Source: Criblamydia sequanensis CRIB-18
GTDB taxonomy: Bacteria; Chlamydiota; Chlamydiia; Chlamydiales; Criblamydiaceae
DNA: 64,000 nt
Assembly (NCBI RefSeq): GCF_000750955.1
Contig: NZ_CCEJ010000009.1
Span: 124,001 to 188,000 of the forward strand
Direction of reading: 5' to 3'
Below, one piece after another: positions 45,946 to 54,479 of this stretch. Under the pieces are notes generated by a model. It was not told the DNA's origin, ran no database searches, and saw nothing but the letters and a program-made list of their open reading frames with translations. The position numbers and the translations under genes were made by a program. Position 1 is the first letter of the stretch; each line of letters starts with the position of its first letter.

Positions 45946-46584
45946 ATGAAATATGAAGTTCAAAGAAAAGAGTATACCAAAAGGACCCTGGATCAAAATG
46001 AGCTTGGAGAAGACCCTTTAAAAGCCCTTTCCTCATGGCTTCAAGAAGCCTTTGACCTTTCTTTGCTGGAGCCGAATGCGGCAGTTTTAGCCACTGCAAA
46101 TAAACTTGGCAGGCCGACAAGCAGATCTATTCTAATTAAAGAAATTGATGATGAGGCCTTATTTTTCTATACCAATTTGGAAAGTCGAAAAGCTTCCGAT
46201 TTGAAGGAAAACCCTTATGCTTCCCTAACATTTCTTTGGAAAGAGCTAGAGCGGCAAGTGACCCTTGAGGGAAAAGTTTTCCTTCTTTCGAGAGAAGAAT
46301 CCTTTTCTTACTTTAAAACCAGGCCAAGGGAAAGCCAGCTTGCCGCTTGGGCCTCTTGCCAGGGAAAACCTCTCTCTTCTCGGGAAGAGCTTCTTAATGC
46401 TTTTGAAATAGAGAGAAAACGCTTTGAAAATTTCTTGGAAATCCCGCTTCCTGATAAATGGGGCGGCTTTAGGTTTGTGGCAGAGACGCTCGTTTTCTGG
46501 CAGGGAAGGGAAAATAGGTTGCATGATCGCTTCTTATTCGTTAAAGAAAAAGAACAATGGAAAGCCACCCGCATTGCTCCTTAA
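45946..46584 (+). CDS. pdxH: Pyridoxine/pyridoxamine 5'-phosphate oxidase
   Basis: FMN-dependent enzyme producing pyridoxal phosphate by oxidation of pyridoxine or pyridoxamine phosphate. The 212-residue protein has the family blocks AVLATANKLGRPTSRSILIKE, FYTNLESRKASDL (FMN site), WKELERQVTLEGKV, RPRESQLAAWAS, and the C-terminal WGGFRFVAETLVFWQGRENRLHDR. It gives the cell a salvage route to vitamin B6, relevant because the PdxS-like protein in this window appears inactive. It is followed after 21 bases by a glycosyltransferase-like gene. Confidence 0.95.
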   Translation: MKYEVQRKEYTKRTLDQNELGEDPLKALSSWLQEAFDLSLLEPNAAVLATANKLGRPTSRSILIKEIDDEALFFYTNLESRKASDLKENPYASLTFLWKELERQVTLEGKVFLLSREESFSYFKTRPRESQLAAWASCQGKPLSSREELLNAFEIERKRFENFLEIPLPDKWGGFRFVAETLVFWQGRENRLHDRFLFVKEKEQWKATRIAP

Positions 46585-46605
46585 ACTCTTAAAATAAGAA
46601 CCTTA

Positions 46606-47331
46606 ATGATTACCTTTGCGACGCATTACCAAGCCCTTGATGAAAAAGCAGAGCCATTTCGGCCCATCAACTTTAGTCTGATTCATTTGATGTTTGAGTC
46701 CGTCTCCCTTTTTCATCCTAATTGCAGAAAAGTTCTTCTTACCGATCGGAAAACTCATTTTGAAGAGGAAACTTTTGAGATCATCCGCTACCCGATAGAC
46801 AATTACCCTTTACGTTATGCGGAGACAGTAGCTCAAGCGCAGTTTCTAAAATCGCACCCCGAAAATGGAAATCTTATTTTTTTAGATTTCGATATCCTTG
46901 TACAAGCTAATTTAGAGTCTGTTTTTGAAAATACGGAAGATATATTTCTTACCCTTCGCCCCTCTCCTATTATCCCCATCAACTTAGGGGTGACTTTTGT
47001 GAAACGGGGAAGCTTTCAAAAGGCTTTTAAATTTTTTAATCAAATTCTTGCAAAAATGCTTCTTCAAAATAACCGGCTCATGAACTGGGGCGGTAGCCAA
47101 AAAGCCATTTGGGGACTTTTACAGCCCTCCATCGTCCGCATGGACAAGGACAAAGATTCTATCACTCTAGACTCATTAAATATCAAATTCTTAAAAGGGG
47201 ATATTTATAATTACTCTTCAGAAACAGTAGAGGAAATGGAAAAACACCATCCTGATAAGAAGATCCTACATTTTAAAGGCCACTTAAAAGAAGCCATGCC
47301 GATTTATTTTGATAAATACCTTAAAAAATAA
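46606..47331 (+). CDS. Putative glycosyltransferase (GT-A-like), unknown specificity
   Basis: The 241-residue soluble protein has an LIFLDFDILVQ segment with a DxD motif (D94-F-D96), as in GT8-like nucleotide-sugar transferases. Later come GVTFVKRG, a central NWGGSQKAIWGLL and a late histidine (KILHFKGHLKEAM), in the order seen in GT8-type folds. Overall similarity to the GT at 12715 is low but the layout is alike. The acceptor is unknown. It follows pdxH closely and may share its transcript. Confidence 0.5.
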   Translation: MITFATHYQALDEKAEPFRPINFSLIHLMFESVSLFHPNCRKVLLTDRKTHFEEETFEIIRYPIDNYPLRYAETVAQAQFLKSHPENGNLIFLDFDILVQANLESVFENTEDIFLTLRPSPIIPINLGVTFVKRGSFQKAFKFFNQILAKMLLQNNRLMNWGGSQKAIWGLLQPSIVRMDKDKDSITLDSLNIKFLKGDIYNYSSETVEEMEKHHPDKKILHFKGHLKEAMPIYFDKYLKK

Positions 47332-47367
47332 AAAAGCTATTTAAGGTTACCCAAAAAAAGCTTTTTT
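47330..47367. terminator. Convergent bidirectional terminator
   Basis: Arms AAAAAAGCT (47330-47338) and AGCTTTTTT (47359-47367) enclose a 20-base loop containing GGTTACC. T-runs follow on both strands. It lies between the glycosyltransferase-like gene and the uspA-like gene. Confidence 0.6.
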
Positions 47368-47373
47368 AATAAA

Positions 47374-47805
47374 TTAAACCCGTACGGCTAAGACATCACA
47401 CTTCGCGCCATGCAAAACAGCGGTTGATGTAGATCCTAAAAGCATTAATGATAAGCCATGCCTTCCATGGCTTCCCACCACAATAAGGTCAGCGCCTATT
47501 TCCTGAGCCACATCCAAAATTAGGTTTTTTGGAGGCCCTATCTTTAGATGTATGTTTGCTTTATCGACATCAATTTTTTCAGCTAAACTTTCAAGGCGAC
47601 CCATTAGAGAAGCCTCCAAGTCTTTTTGCCATTGGGAAACCACCGGCATTTCATAGGAATCTCCATAACCGGTTGGAATTTCGACCGCATGGACAATACT
47701 GATCGCACTATTATTCATTTTTTTTAATTCTAACGCTTTTCTTGATACCGGCTCATCATCTTCATCAATTAAATCGGCAGCAAAAAGAATGTGTTGGTAA
47801 ACCAT
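47374..47805 (-). CDS. Universal stress protein (UspA family)
   Basis: A 143-residue single-domain Usp. The first strand is HILFAADLID. The ATP-binding signature G-x2-G-x9-G-S/T appears as GSHGRHGLSLMLLGSTSTAVL near the end, followed by the last strand CDVLAVRV. Usp proteins bind nucleotides and help cells survive starvation or stress; the partner is unknown. Monocistronic, convergent with the glycosyltransferase-like gene. Confidence 0.88.
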   Translation of the reverse strand: MVYQHILFAADLIDEDDEPVSRKALELKKMNNSAISIVHAVEIPTGYGDSYEMPVVSQWQKDLEASLMGRLESLAEKIDVDKANIHLKIGPPKNLILDVAQEIGADLIVVGSHGRHGLSLMLLGSTSTAVLHGAKCDVLAVRV

Positions 47806-47934
47806 AAAAATAAGCCACGCTTTAAATAAGTTGTTTTAAGTTAATAACAAAAAGTTCTTTTTTAATGCAAAATTTCTTCTTTATCCAAAGAAAAAAAAGG
47901 ATTATATAAAAACTAAACAAATTTTGAGTTTTGC

Positions 47935-48891
47935 ATGACAGATAAGAAAAAATGGGTTTCTGGGATCGATCTCGGAGGGACCAAAACATTAATCGTGGCT
48001 AAAACAAAAGAAGGCGAAGTTTTAGATAAGCTTGTGTTTAAAACCGATGCAAAAGAAGGCCCTGAACCTGTTTTTCAACATATCGAAAAAACTCTTCTAG
48101 GTTTAACAGAAAAATTAAAAGCCCCACCCTCCGCTATTGGAATCGGCGTTGCCGGACAAATTGATAAAAAAGAAGGTAAACTGCTTTTTGGGCCTAATCT
48201 TGGATGGAAAGAGGTAGACATCAAAGAAAAGCTTAAAAAGTTTAATTGTCCGATTACAGTTCTTAATGACGTGAGAGCTGCCACTTTGGGTGAATGGAAG
48301 TATGGATCCGGTAAAGGCTTTTCAAACCTGGCTTGCATTTTTATTGGGACCGGAATAGGCGGAGGCTTTGTTACAGATGGCAAACTTCTCGAAGGCGCGA
48401 ATAATTCCGCCGGGGAAATAGGTCATATGGTGGTGGATATGAACGGTCCTAAATGCACCTGCGGAAATTTTGGCTGCTTGGAAGCTTTTGCAGGAGGCTG
48501 GGCGATTGCTGAAAACGCAAGACAGCTTATAAAAAAACATCCTGAAAAAGGCAAAAGAATCCTCGAGCTTGCCAAAGATGATATTTTGGGGATCGATGGA
48601 AAAATCATAATAAAAGCATATAATGAAAAAGACCCTTTAGCAACCATTGTCATTGAACTTGCGATTAAAGCGCTTACAGCCGGGGTTTTATCGATTATCC
48701 ATGCCGTCAACCCTTCTCTTTTAATTTTTGGAGGAGGGATCGTGGATGGCTTACCTGATATTGTAACTAAAGTTGAGAAAGAAGTTAGGTTGCGAGGGTT
48801 GAACTCTGCACTTTCCAACCTATCTTTTAAAAAAGCCGCTCTTGAAAAAGAAGCTGTAGCAATTGGAGCTACTGTCCCCTTCATCAACTAA
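47935..48891 (+). CDS. ROK-family sugar kinase (glucokinase-like)
   Basis: The 318-residue kinase starts with the phosphate-binding GIDLGGTKTLIVA. The catalytic region contains VLNDVRAATLGEW, where the Asp acts as general base, and IGTGIGGGFV. The ROK zinc motif is complete: GEIGHMVVDMNGPKCTCGNF with GCLE directly after. The product is probably glucose 6-phosphate from imported glucose, but N-acetylmannosamine or other sugars are possible. The stop codon overlaps that of the convergent symporter gene by 4 bases. Confidence 0.9.
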   Translation: MTDKKKWVSGIDLGGTKTLIVAKTKEGEVLDKLVFKTDAKEGPEPVFQHIEKTLLGLTEKLKAPPSAIGIGVAGQIDKKEGKLLFGPNLGWKEVDIKEKLKKFNCPITVLNDVRAATLGEWKYGSGKGFSNLACIFIGTGIGGGFVTDGKLLEGANNSAGEIGHMVVDMNGPKCTCGNFGCLEAFAGGWAIAENARQLIKKHPEKGKRILELAKDDILGIDGKIIIKAYNEKDPLATIVIELAIKALTAGVLSIIHAVNPSLLIFGGGIVDGLPDIVTKVEKEVRLRGLNSALSNLSFKKAALEKEAVAIGATVPFIN

Positions 48892-50261
48892 GCTGTCTCT
48901 TGTTCGGTCTCATCTAGATGATCGATTTCAAGAAACTCTTTAGACCCAAAATACTTCTCGCTTTCTCTTATAATCAAAGGCGAGAGGTAAGCCAAAGCAG
49001 AAAGATTAGTTAAAAGCATCCCGGCCATAGTGATATCGGCTAAATGCCACACAAGATCAACTTTGGCAAAAACGCCAATCGGGATCAAACCTACATAAAG
49101 CCAGCGAAAGAATGAAATTTTTTTTCGGTCAAATAAATACTCTACGGCCTTTTCTCCGCAAAATGCCCAAGCGAGAATGGTTGTATATGCAAACAAAATA
49201 AGAGATATCACAACTACATAAGCGCCCATCTCATGCCCGACCCCTTTTTCAAAGGCATAAGTGCACATAAGGGTGCTCTTCAATCCGGGAACTTCAAAAG
49301 CCCCTGTGACAATAAGAACAAGTCCTGTAAGTGTGCAGATGATAAGCACAATAAAAGGGGCTACCATAGCAATAATCCCTTCCATAACAGGGCTTTTTGC
49401 TTTTGCGTTGGCTTGGAGTATCGGGGCAATGCCGGTTCCGGCATCCGTTGCAAAAATGCCTCTTTCAAAACCTGTAGAGAGCGCTCTTGCCATACCAAAG
49501 CCCATAGCACCGCCAAAAATGGAAGAAAAATCAAAGGCGCTTCTGAAAAGAAGAGAAAAAGCAGGCAGAACTTTATCCAAGTTGTAGCCCAAGATTAAAA
49601 AAGCTACCAAAAGATAAAGCGTTGCCATAAAGGGAACTACTTTTGATGCGATAAGAGCAACCCTATGGCCTCCTCCTATAATCACATAACCTACCGCTGC
49701 TGCTACAATTAGGCTAATAAGAAAAGGGTTCCAGCCAATTTCCTGCAAAGGAAGAGAGAGAGAATTTACCTGAACGAAATTACCGCAGCTAAAAGCGGTT
49801 AATAAGCTAAATACGGAAAATAAAATGGCTAAACTCTTTTTCTTCATCCCCTTTTCAATGTAGTACATGGGGCCGCCAAGAAACTCGCCTTGATCATTTT
49901 GCTTTCTATAAAAACCGCCTAAAAGACAGCCGGAATACTGCAAAATAGCGCCAAAAAAAGCCATGACCCACATCCAAATAAGAGCGCCAGGCCCGCCTGT
50001 TCCAAGAGCCACGGCCATCCCTGAGATGTTACCGGTTCCAAGGTTTCCAGCAAGTACTGTAGCGATGGCCTCAAAATGAGTGATATTTCCTTGACCCTTT
50101 CCGTCATCTTTAAGAATCGAGCGGAAGCCGTAGGAAATTTTAGTCAGTTGCGGAAATTTTAGTTTAATACTCAAGAAAATTCCGAGGCTTATGAGGACCG
50201 GGAAAACCACCCAAAAGGTGATCGCGTGAGCGAAACTTTCAAAAAGATGATTGATATCCAT
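48888..50261 (-). CDS. Sodium:alanine/glycine symporter (AGCS family)
   Basis: A membrane transporter of 457 residues with about ten helices. AGCS blocks are clear: ATVLAGNLGTGNISGMAVAL near the N-terminus, GGPGALIWMWVMAFFGAILQYSG, GGPMYYIEKGM, and the later RALSTGFERGIFATDAGTG with GIAPILQANA. These proteins import alanine or glycine with sodium. For an amino-acid-dependent parasite this is an uptake system. It stands alone on the minus strand, 59 bases past the end of the unknown gene cluster. Confidence 0.92.
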   Translation of the reverse strand: MDINHLFESFAHAITFWVVFPVLISLGIFLSIKLKFPQLTKISYGFRSILKDDGKGQGNITHFEAIATVLAGNLGTGNISGMAVALGTGGPGALIWMWVMAFFGAILQYSGCLLGGFYRKQNDQGEFLGGPMYYIEKGMKKKSLAILFSVFSLLTAFSCGNFVQVNSLSLPLQEIGWNPFLISLIVAAAVGYVIIGGGHRVALIASKVVPFMATLYLLVAFLILGYNLDKVLPAFSLLFRSAFDFSSIFGGAMGFGMARALSTGFERGIFATDAGTGIAPILQANAKAKSPVMEGIIAMVAPFIVLIICTLTGLVLIVTGAFEVPGLKSTLMCTYAFEKGVGHEMGAYVVVISLILFAYTTILAWAFCGEKAVEYLFDRKKISFFRWLYVGLIPIGVFAKVDLVWHLADITMAGMLLTNLSALAYLSPLIIRESEKYFGSKEFLEIDHLDETEQETA

Positions 50262-50283
50262 AACTATTAAATCTAAAATTTTA

Positions 50284-50309
50284 AAGGAATAGTTTAGCCT
50301 AAATTCCTT
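50284..50309 (-). terminator. Weak terminator after the unknown-pair operon
   Basis: Arms AAGGAAT/ATTCCTT (50284-50290 and 50303-50309) with a 12-base loop are followed on the minus strand by TTAAAATTTTAG, 12 bases past the preceding stop. The T-run is imperfect. Confidence 0.35.
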
Positions 50310-50320
50310 ATTTTGTCTTT

Positions 50321-51340
50321 TTAAATTTTTAGGGAGTTCGGCACAGTAAATAAATTATTATAAATTTTTTGGCCAAGTGATGACGTTTCAAAAAATTCTT
50401 TAGCCCTTGAAAGAGGGATGGAGATTGTCTTTTCGTAGGGGCTAGCTTCCGGAAATCCAGATTCATAGCATAGGGAAAGAAGCTCTTCGCCTAAAATAGA
50501 TTTTGGAAAGACAAGAAAAGAACATTCCGGAATTTTTGAAGCAAAAATGGCAGCAAGGACTTCAATCAGTTTTTTTTGTAAATCTTTTGTTGATAAAAAG
50601 GGTGAAGTTTTCATGGCAAGTTCTGTTAACTGCACACAACCTAACTCATCAAATAGAAGCTCTCCTTCGTAAACCGCTTCCCCCTCAAGCAGCTCTTCTT
50701 TAACACTGAGCGTGAAAAGGAGTTTATTTTTAATAGTAAAATCAGGCCTTGCGCCAAATAAAAATTCTTTCTTGCTGATGGGCTCTAGTTGTTTAAACAT
50801 ATAGGCAGGGCTTAATAGCTTAGCAAAAATCGTCCCTAAGTCTTTACCTAAGCTTGCTATTAAAGCTTTCATCCTGCTTTTAGCATCTTCTGAAGGAACA
50901 AGATCTTGATTGCTCGTAAGATAATCAATGAATAAAGCCGCTTGATAGCGATTATTTTTAGCTTTATTAAGCCTATCGGCTTCTTCAAACTCCTCTTTAA
51001 ATAACTCTCCTATGAATTCTTCGGAAGTAAGCGGCTCTGTCTTTAACTTTAGAAAAAGTTCTTGGCATCTTCTAGCAATTTGCACGGTTTTTTCAAGATT
51101 ATCCTGTCTCAAATGAAAGGCAAAATTCTTAGTCTTCCTTAATGAATTAAGGTCACTATAATTTTTAGTGCGTATAATTTCTTGAAAGGCAAGCTGGTGG
51201 GTATAGGTAAAAACAGGGATGATGGAGAGATGTTGCAGAAGGTGATGGGCACAGTCTCGTTTTTGTTCAAATTGTAGCATAAGGACTTGCTCTTTTCTTG
51301 AAAGCTCTGTCGTAGCGCTAAGTGAACTTAATAAATACAT
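50321..51340 (-). CDS. Unknown protein, paralogue of the gene before it (copy B)
   Basis: I do not recognise this 339-residue soluble protein. The first 150 residues are helical and Lys/Glu-rich; the C-terminal 130 look alpha/beta. It is paralogous to the adjacent 388-residue protein: both start with an SSL-x-x-L helix. In both, the C-terminal part runs LF/N-x-L, Y-x-G, a Leu-rich helix, then FLVFPKSILGEELLSLCYES here against LLIPFDALEKFGGLRDLLTV there, GF, and a final A-x-x-FF/LF. The last segments faintly resemble an acetyltransferase fold. The start overlaps the upstream gene by 23 bases, with GAGGAA 6 bases upstream, so translation is coupled. Confidence 0.6.
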   Translation of the reverse strand: MYLLSSLSATTELSRKEQVLMLQFEQKRDCAHHLLQHLSIIPVFTYTHQLAFQEIIRTKNYSDLNSLRKTKNFAFHLRQDNLEKTVQIARRCQELFLKLKTEPLTSEEFIGELFKEEFEEADRLNKAKNNRYQAALFIDYLTSNQDLVPSEDAKSRMKALIASLGKDLGTIFAKLLSPAYMFKQLEPISKKEFLFGARPDFTIKNKLLFTLSVKEELLEGEAVYEGELLFDELGCVQLTELAMKTSPFLSTKDLQKKLIEVLAAIFASKIPECSFLVFPKSILGEELLSLCYESGFPEASPYEKTISIPLSRAKEFFETSSLGQKIYNNLFTVPNSLKI

Positions 51341-52484
51341 CTTCAGATTCCTCTATTAACCCTTTATGTTCCTCTGCTGTTTCAACCCTAGAAGAAGTGA
51401 AAGAATAATTTTTAATCTGATGTCCGATTTTTAAGACACAGGCTTCTTCAGTAAAAAGGTTTTCAGCAGCTTCTTTTTTTATTCCGTAGAGATATTTTTT
51501 TTGATTTTTATATAACTTAAAGCCGTATACCGTAAGCAAATCCCTTAATCCCCCAAATTTCTCAAGAGCGTCAAAAGGAATTAATAAGGTTTTCGTGTCG
51601 CTCTTATAAGAAATAAAAAAACCTAAAAAGAATTGAATGAGATGCTGGTCAAGATACTGTTTATCGATCTTGTGCCTTTTTCCCACACTGTTATATTCTG
51701 TAAGGCTTTGCAATACTAAATAAGAACCCCTTTCTTTAAAAATTCCCTTATATTGAGAAAATTTATCTTCATCTTCTGAGGTCAAATTAAAAATAATAGC
51801 CCCTTTATTTGTAAAAGAGGGTTTCATCTCTAAGTTTATGGAGCCTAAATTAGTCTCTTCCTCTTCCACTCCAAGAATCTCAGAGCCGATTTTAAATTTA
51901 AAATTCAAAATCGCCCGATTAAAAGAGCCGAATAACTCCAAAGCTTTAGCCCCAACCTTGTCTCTCTCCTGCCTTACAATTTGAGTCCAGTTAGCGGAAG
52001 GCTTATCAATTACGGCACCTGATAATCTATCAACTAAATATTCGTAAGAGGCTCTTTTTGAACTTTTATCCTCAAAATAAGAAGCAAGTCGTGTTTCTTC
52101 CTCATAGACTTGCATGGCAAGCTTTGCAGCAGAGGTCTTCTCAAACCGGTAATCAGGGCCATCTTTAGCAGCTATTTCATTAAAGGTCTTATGGAAGACA
52201 AGAGCAATTTCCTTAAAAGTTTTCTGATTCTCCGCATTACTCCAAAAAGTTCGAAAAGAAGGAGGAAGATCATCTATTAAAGAAATAAAGGTCTCATAAT
52301 TTTTAATCTTTTCATAAAATTGACCCTGTTCGTAGAAAGTTTTAGGAGCAAGCCTAAAAAAGGCTGAAAAAATAATTTCAATGGCTTCTTTTTTCAGCTC
52401 AATTTTTTGACTTAATTTCATGTCCTCGCTTTGAAGTTCATTTAAAGAACTTAAAGAACCCAAAAGGTTTAGGACGGAAGCCAT
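51318..52484 (-). CDS. Unknown protein, paralogue of the next gene (copy A)
   Basis: A 388-residue soluble protein of unrecognised family, paralogous to the downstream 339-residue protein. Residues 1 to about 190 are mainly helical and charged; residues 240-350 hold the shared alpha/beta segment (TKTLLIPFDALEKFGGLRDL). There is no signal, membrane segment or cysteine motif. AAAGGGG lies a few bases before the ATG. The gene starts 15 bases after the PdxS-like gene, so the three genes form one transcription unit. Effector, enzyme or structural roles all remain possible. Confidence 0.6.
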   Translation of the reverse strand: MASVLNLLGSLSSLNELQSEDMKLSQKIELKKEAIEIIFSAFFRLAPKTFYEQGQFYEKIKNYETFISLIDDLPPSFRTFWSNAENQKTFKEIALVFHKTFNEIAAKDGPDYRFEKTSAAKLAMQVYEEETRLASYFEDKSSKRASYEYLVDRLSGAVIDKPSANWTQIVRQERDKVGAKALELFGSFNRAILNFKFKIGSEILGVEEEETNLGSINLEMKPSFTNKGAIIFNLTSEDEDKFSQYKGIFKERGSYLVLQSLTEYNSVGKRHKIDKQYLDQHLIQFFLGFFISYKSDTKTLLIPFDALEKFGGLRDLLTVYGFKLYKNQKKYLYGIKKEAAENLFTEEACVLKIGHQIKNYSFTSSRVETAEEHKGLIEESEDVFIKFT

Positions 52485-52499
52485 TTTTACCCCTTTTAA

Positions 52500-53381
52500 T
52501 CAAATACTTTGGTCTCTTGATAGTAACCTTAATGTCTTATCGATGTCGCAGAATTTACCCATAGCTATTTTGGCAAGGATTTCAGGGTTGTTTGCATGAT
52601 TCACAGCTGACACGATAGAACAAAGGGCTTTTAAAGGATTGCTATTTTTAAAAATCTCAGAATCGATAAATAAGCTTTGAGCGCCAAGACGGAGGACAAG
52701 AGCTGCGTCTGCAGCATTCAAAACCCCATACGAGGCGAAAAGGGGGACTGGAAGCTCGCCTGTTTGAGAGACTTGCTTAATTAACCGATAAGGCACTCCC
52801 ATCCTTTCAACCTCTCCTAAAAGATCTTGGGAATCTAGGGAAGCAAGCCACTTAATTTCTCGGCGGATAGCCCTTAGCTGACCTACTATTTGAGCAAGAT
52901 TCAATTGCCCTTTAGGAGTATAAGTACGTATTAAAGATGCTCCTTCAGCCACTCTTTTTAAACACTCGGCTAGATTTCTTGCCGAAGAAAAAAAAGGAAT
53001 TCGAAAAGCGTGCTTATCAATATGATGCGTTTCATCTACAGAGGTTAGCTTTTCACTTTCCCCAATAAAATCAACAAATAAGGCCTCTAAAATTTGAGCT
53101 TCTACCGTATGGCCAATGCAACATTCCACCATAACGGGGATGGAAACAGCTTCTTGGATTCTCTGAATAGCTTCCGGGTTAATCATACGTTCGGGATAAG
53201 AAAAGTCTTTAGACGGGCTCACTGCAAGGACACTTATCGCGCCGGCTTCTTCTGCCATACGAGCCTCTTCAGCTGTTGTGACATCTACTATGACACCTCC
53301 CTTTAACATACCTGCAAGCCCAACTTTCACTTCAAATGAGCTTTTTTGCAAATCGAAAGAGCCTTCTTTTCCTGTAAGCAT
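52500..53381 (-). CDS. PdxS-like protein without catalytic residues (probable pseudoenzyme)
   Basis: The 293 residues align end to end with PdxS, the (beta/alpha)8 synthase subunit of pyridoxal phosphate synthase (for example KVGLAGMLKGGVIVDV, EEAGAISVLAV, VSIPVM, IGHTVEAQILEA). Compared with B. subtilis PdxS, D24 is kept (D33). Lys81, which forms the substrate imine, is Glu86 (PVMVECCIGH). Asp102 is Gly107 (VDFIGESE). Lys149 is Tyr154 (IRTYTPKG). The phosphate loop GSG is Asp-Ser-Glu (240-242). The chemistry of PdxS should be impossible. No pdxT glutaminase is in the window. It heads an operon with two paralogous unknown proteins and may bind a small molecule or serve as a scaffold. Confidence 0.85.
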   Translation of the reverse strand: MLTGKEGSFDLQKSSFEVKVGLAGMLKGGVIVDVTTAEEARMAEEAGAISVLAVSPSKDFSYPERMINPEAIQRIQEAVSIPVMVECCIGHTVEAQILEALFVDFIGESEKLTSVDETHHIDKHAFRIPFFSSARNLAECLKRVAEGASLIRTYTPKGQLNLAQIVGQLRAIRREIKWLASLDSQDLLGEVERMGVPYRLIKQVSQTGELPVPLFASYGVLNAADAALVLRLGAQSLFIDSEIFKNSNPLKALCSIVSAVNHANNPEILAKIAMGKFCDIDKTLRLLSRDQSI

Positions 53382-53630
53382 GATTTACCTTAGGGTTCCT
53401 CAATAAAAAAACAAACTCATCTTTTAACTGTTTTAAAGGATAAAAATCGAATAAAAAATTTAAAGCAAAAACCTTTTTAAATATTAATTATAAAAGATGA
53501 TGAAGCTTAAAAGACAAGCTATTGTCTTTTATTATTTTTGAAGTTACCAAGTGAAATAGAATCTAAAGAGAAAAGTTAGGGTCTTAAGTCTTATTTCGAC
53601 ACTACCCTATTTTCTTAATTCTAAGCAAAC
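53382..53630. other. Gap of 249 bases between dnaQ-like and PdxS-like genes
   Basis: No gene is seen. A hairpin AAAAGACA/TGTCTTTT (53509-53530, 6-base loop) could end the dnaQ-like transcript on the minus strand, though only a TTTT stretch follows. AAGG precedes the PdxS-like ATG. Confidence 0.35.
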
Positions 53631-54389
53631 TTATGAAAAAAGTTTCTGAAAAGGGTTAGAGGCTTGTTGGAAAAGGCCGCCTTTTTTCCTTTGTTTAATT
53701 TCATTCCTTAAAGAAAAGAGAAGATCCTGATCATAATCTTTTTTAGCGGCATAAAGAAGGTATTGCAAAGGAATATCCCTAAAGGGGCGCCCCTTATATT
53801 TGCCAAGAGGCATAGCTTTCATTAAGATAGGACGAGATAAGACTTCGAAGAGCTTTTCAAGAGTTAAATAACGTCTCGAAAGATGTTTAAAAACTTCAAT
53901 ATTGACCATCACATCATTCATAGCCCTATGAGCGCCTTCATTCGGCACATTGAAATGAATGCCTAATTTTTCTAGAGCATTTGAGGGGCTGTCTCCATAA
54001 AGCCTTGCAAGACGCAAAGTATCTATAAACTTATTTTTTTGAATACGGCAAGGAATGCCGCATCGTTCAGCCTCATTTGAGATGATGTCGATATCGAATT
54101 GAACTTGGTGTCCGATGATCGTCTTAGATCCTATTATTTCAAGGAGTTTTGGAATCACATCCCGGATCTTGGGCTGCCCTTTCACCATTTCATAACTAAT
54201 ACGATGAACATTATAGGCGTCTTCCGGCATGACACCGCATTCAGGATCTACCAAGCTTTCATAGGTTTCAAACAGTTTGTCATAGGTAAAAGAAACAACC
54301 GCCACTTCAACAATTCTTTCTTTTTTTGCATCAAGACCTGTGGCTTCACAATCGATACAAATAAACTCTTCGTTTTCTAATTTTCCCAT
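53631..54389 (-). CDS. DnaQ-family 3'-5' exonuclease with C-terminal DUF3820-like domain
   Basis: The DEDDh exonuclease motifs are complete in the first 170 residues: ExoI CIDCEATGLDA, ExoII TIIGHQVQFDIDI and ExoIII GAHRAMNDV. The C-terminal 60 residues (MPLGKYKGRPFRDIPLQYLL) match the DUF3820-type segment often attached to DnaQ-like proteins. The protein probably trims or proofreads DNA or RNA 3' ends; it need not be the main Pol III epsilon subunit. Length 252 residues. In Chlamydia a dnaQ-like gene lies near tsaE, as here. Confidence 0.88.
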   Translation of the reverse strand: MGKLENEEFICIDCEATGLDAKKERIVEVAVVSFTYDKLFETYESLVDPECGVMPEDAYNVHRISYEMVKGQPKIRDVIPKLLEIIGSKTIIGHQVQFDIDIISNEAERCGIPCRIQKNKFIDTLRLARLYGDSPSNALEKLGIHFNVPNEGAHRAMNDVMVNIEVFKHLSRRYLTLEKLFEVLSRPILMKAMPLGKYKGRPFRDIPLQYLLYAAKKDYDQDLLFSLRNEIKQRKKGGLFQQASNPFQKLFS

Positions 54390-54479
54390 GAGTCCTGCTT
54401 TTTAAAGCTAGTATTTTAGCTTATGCTTATATTTTACCATTAATTTTATAATAAAAATAATTTTATAAGAACATCTTTA

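Noticed and set aside
48423-48887. 154-codon minus-strand ORF inside the ROK kinase gene
   Set aside because: It is antisense to a gene with complete ROK motifs, has no ribosome site and no protein-like features of its own.
49233-49598. Two overlapping plus-strand ORFs (121 and 108 codons) inside the AGCS symporter gene
   Set aside because: Both are antisense frames of the symporter; neither has a ribosome site or a recognisable domain.
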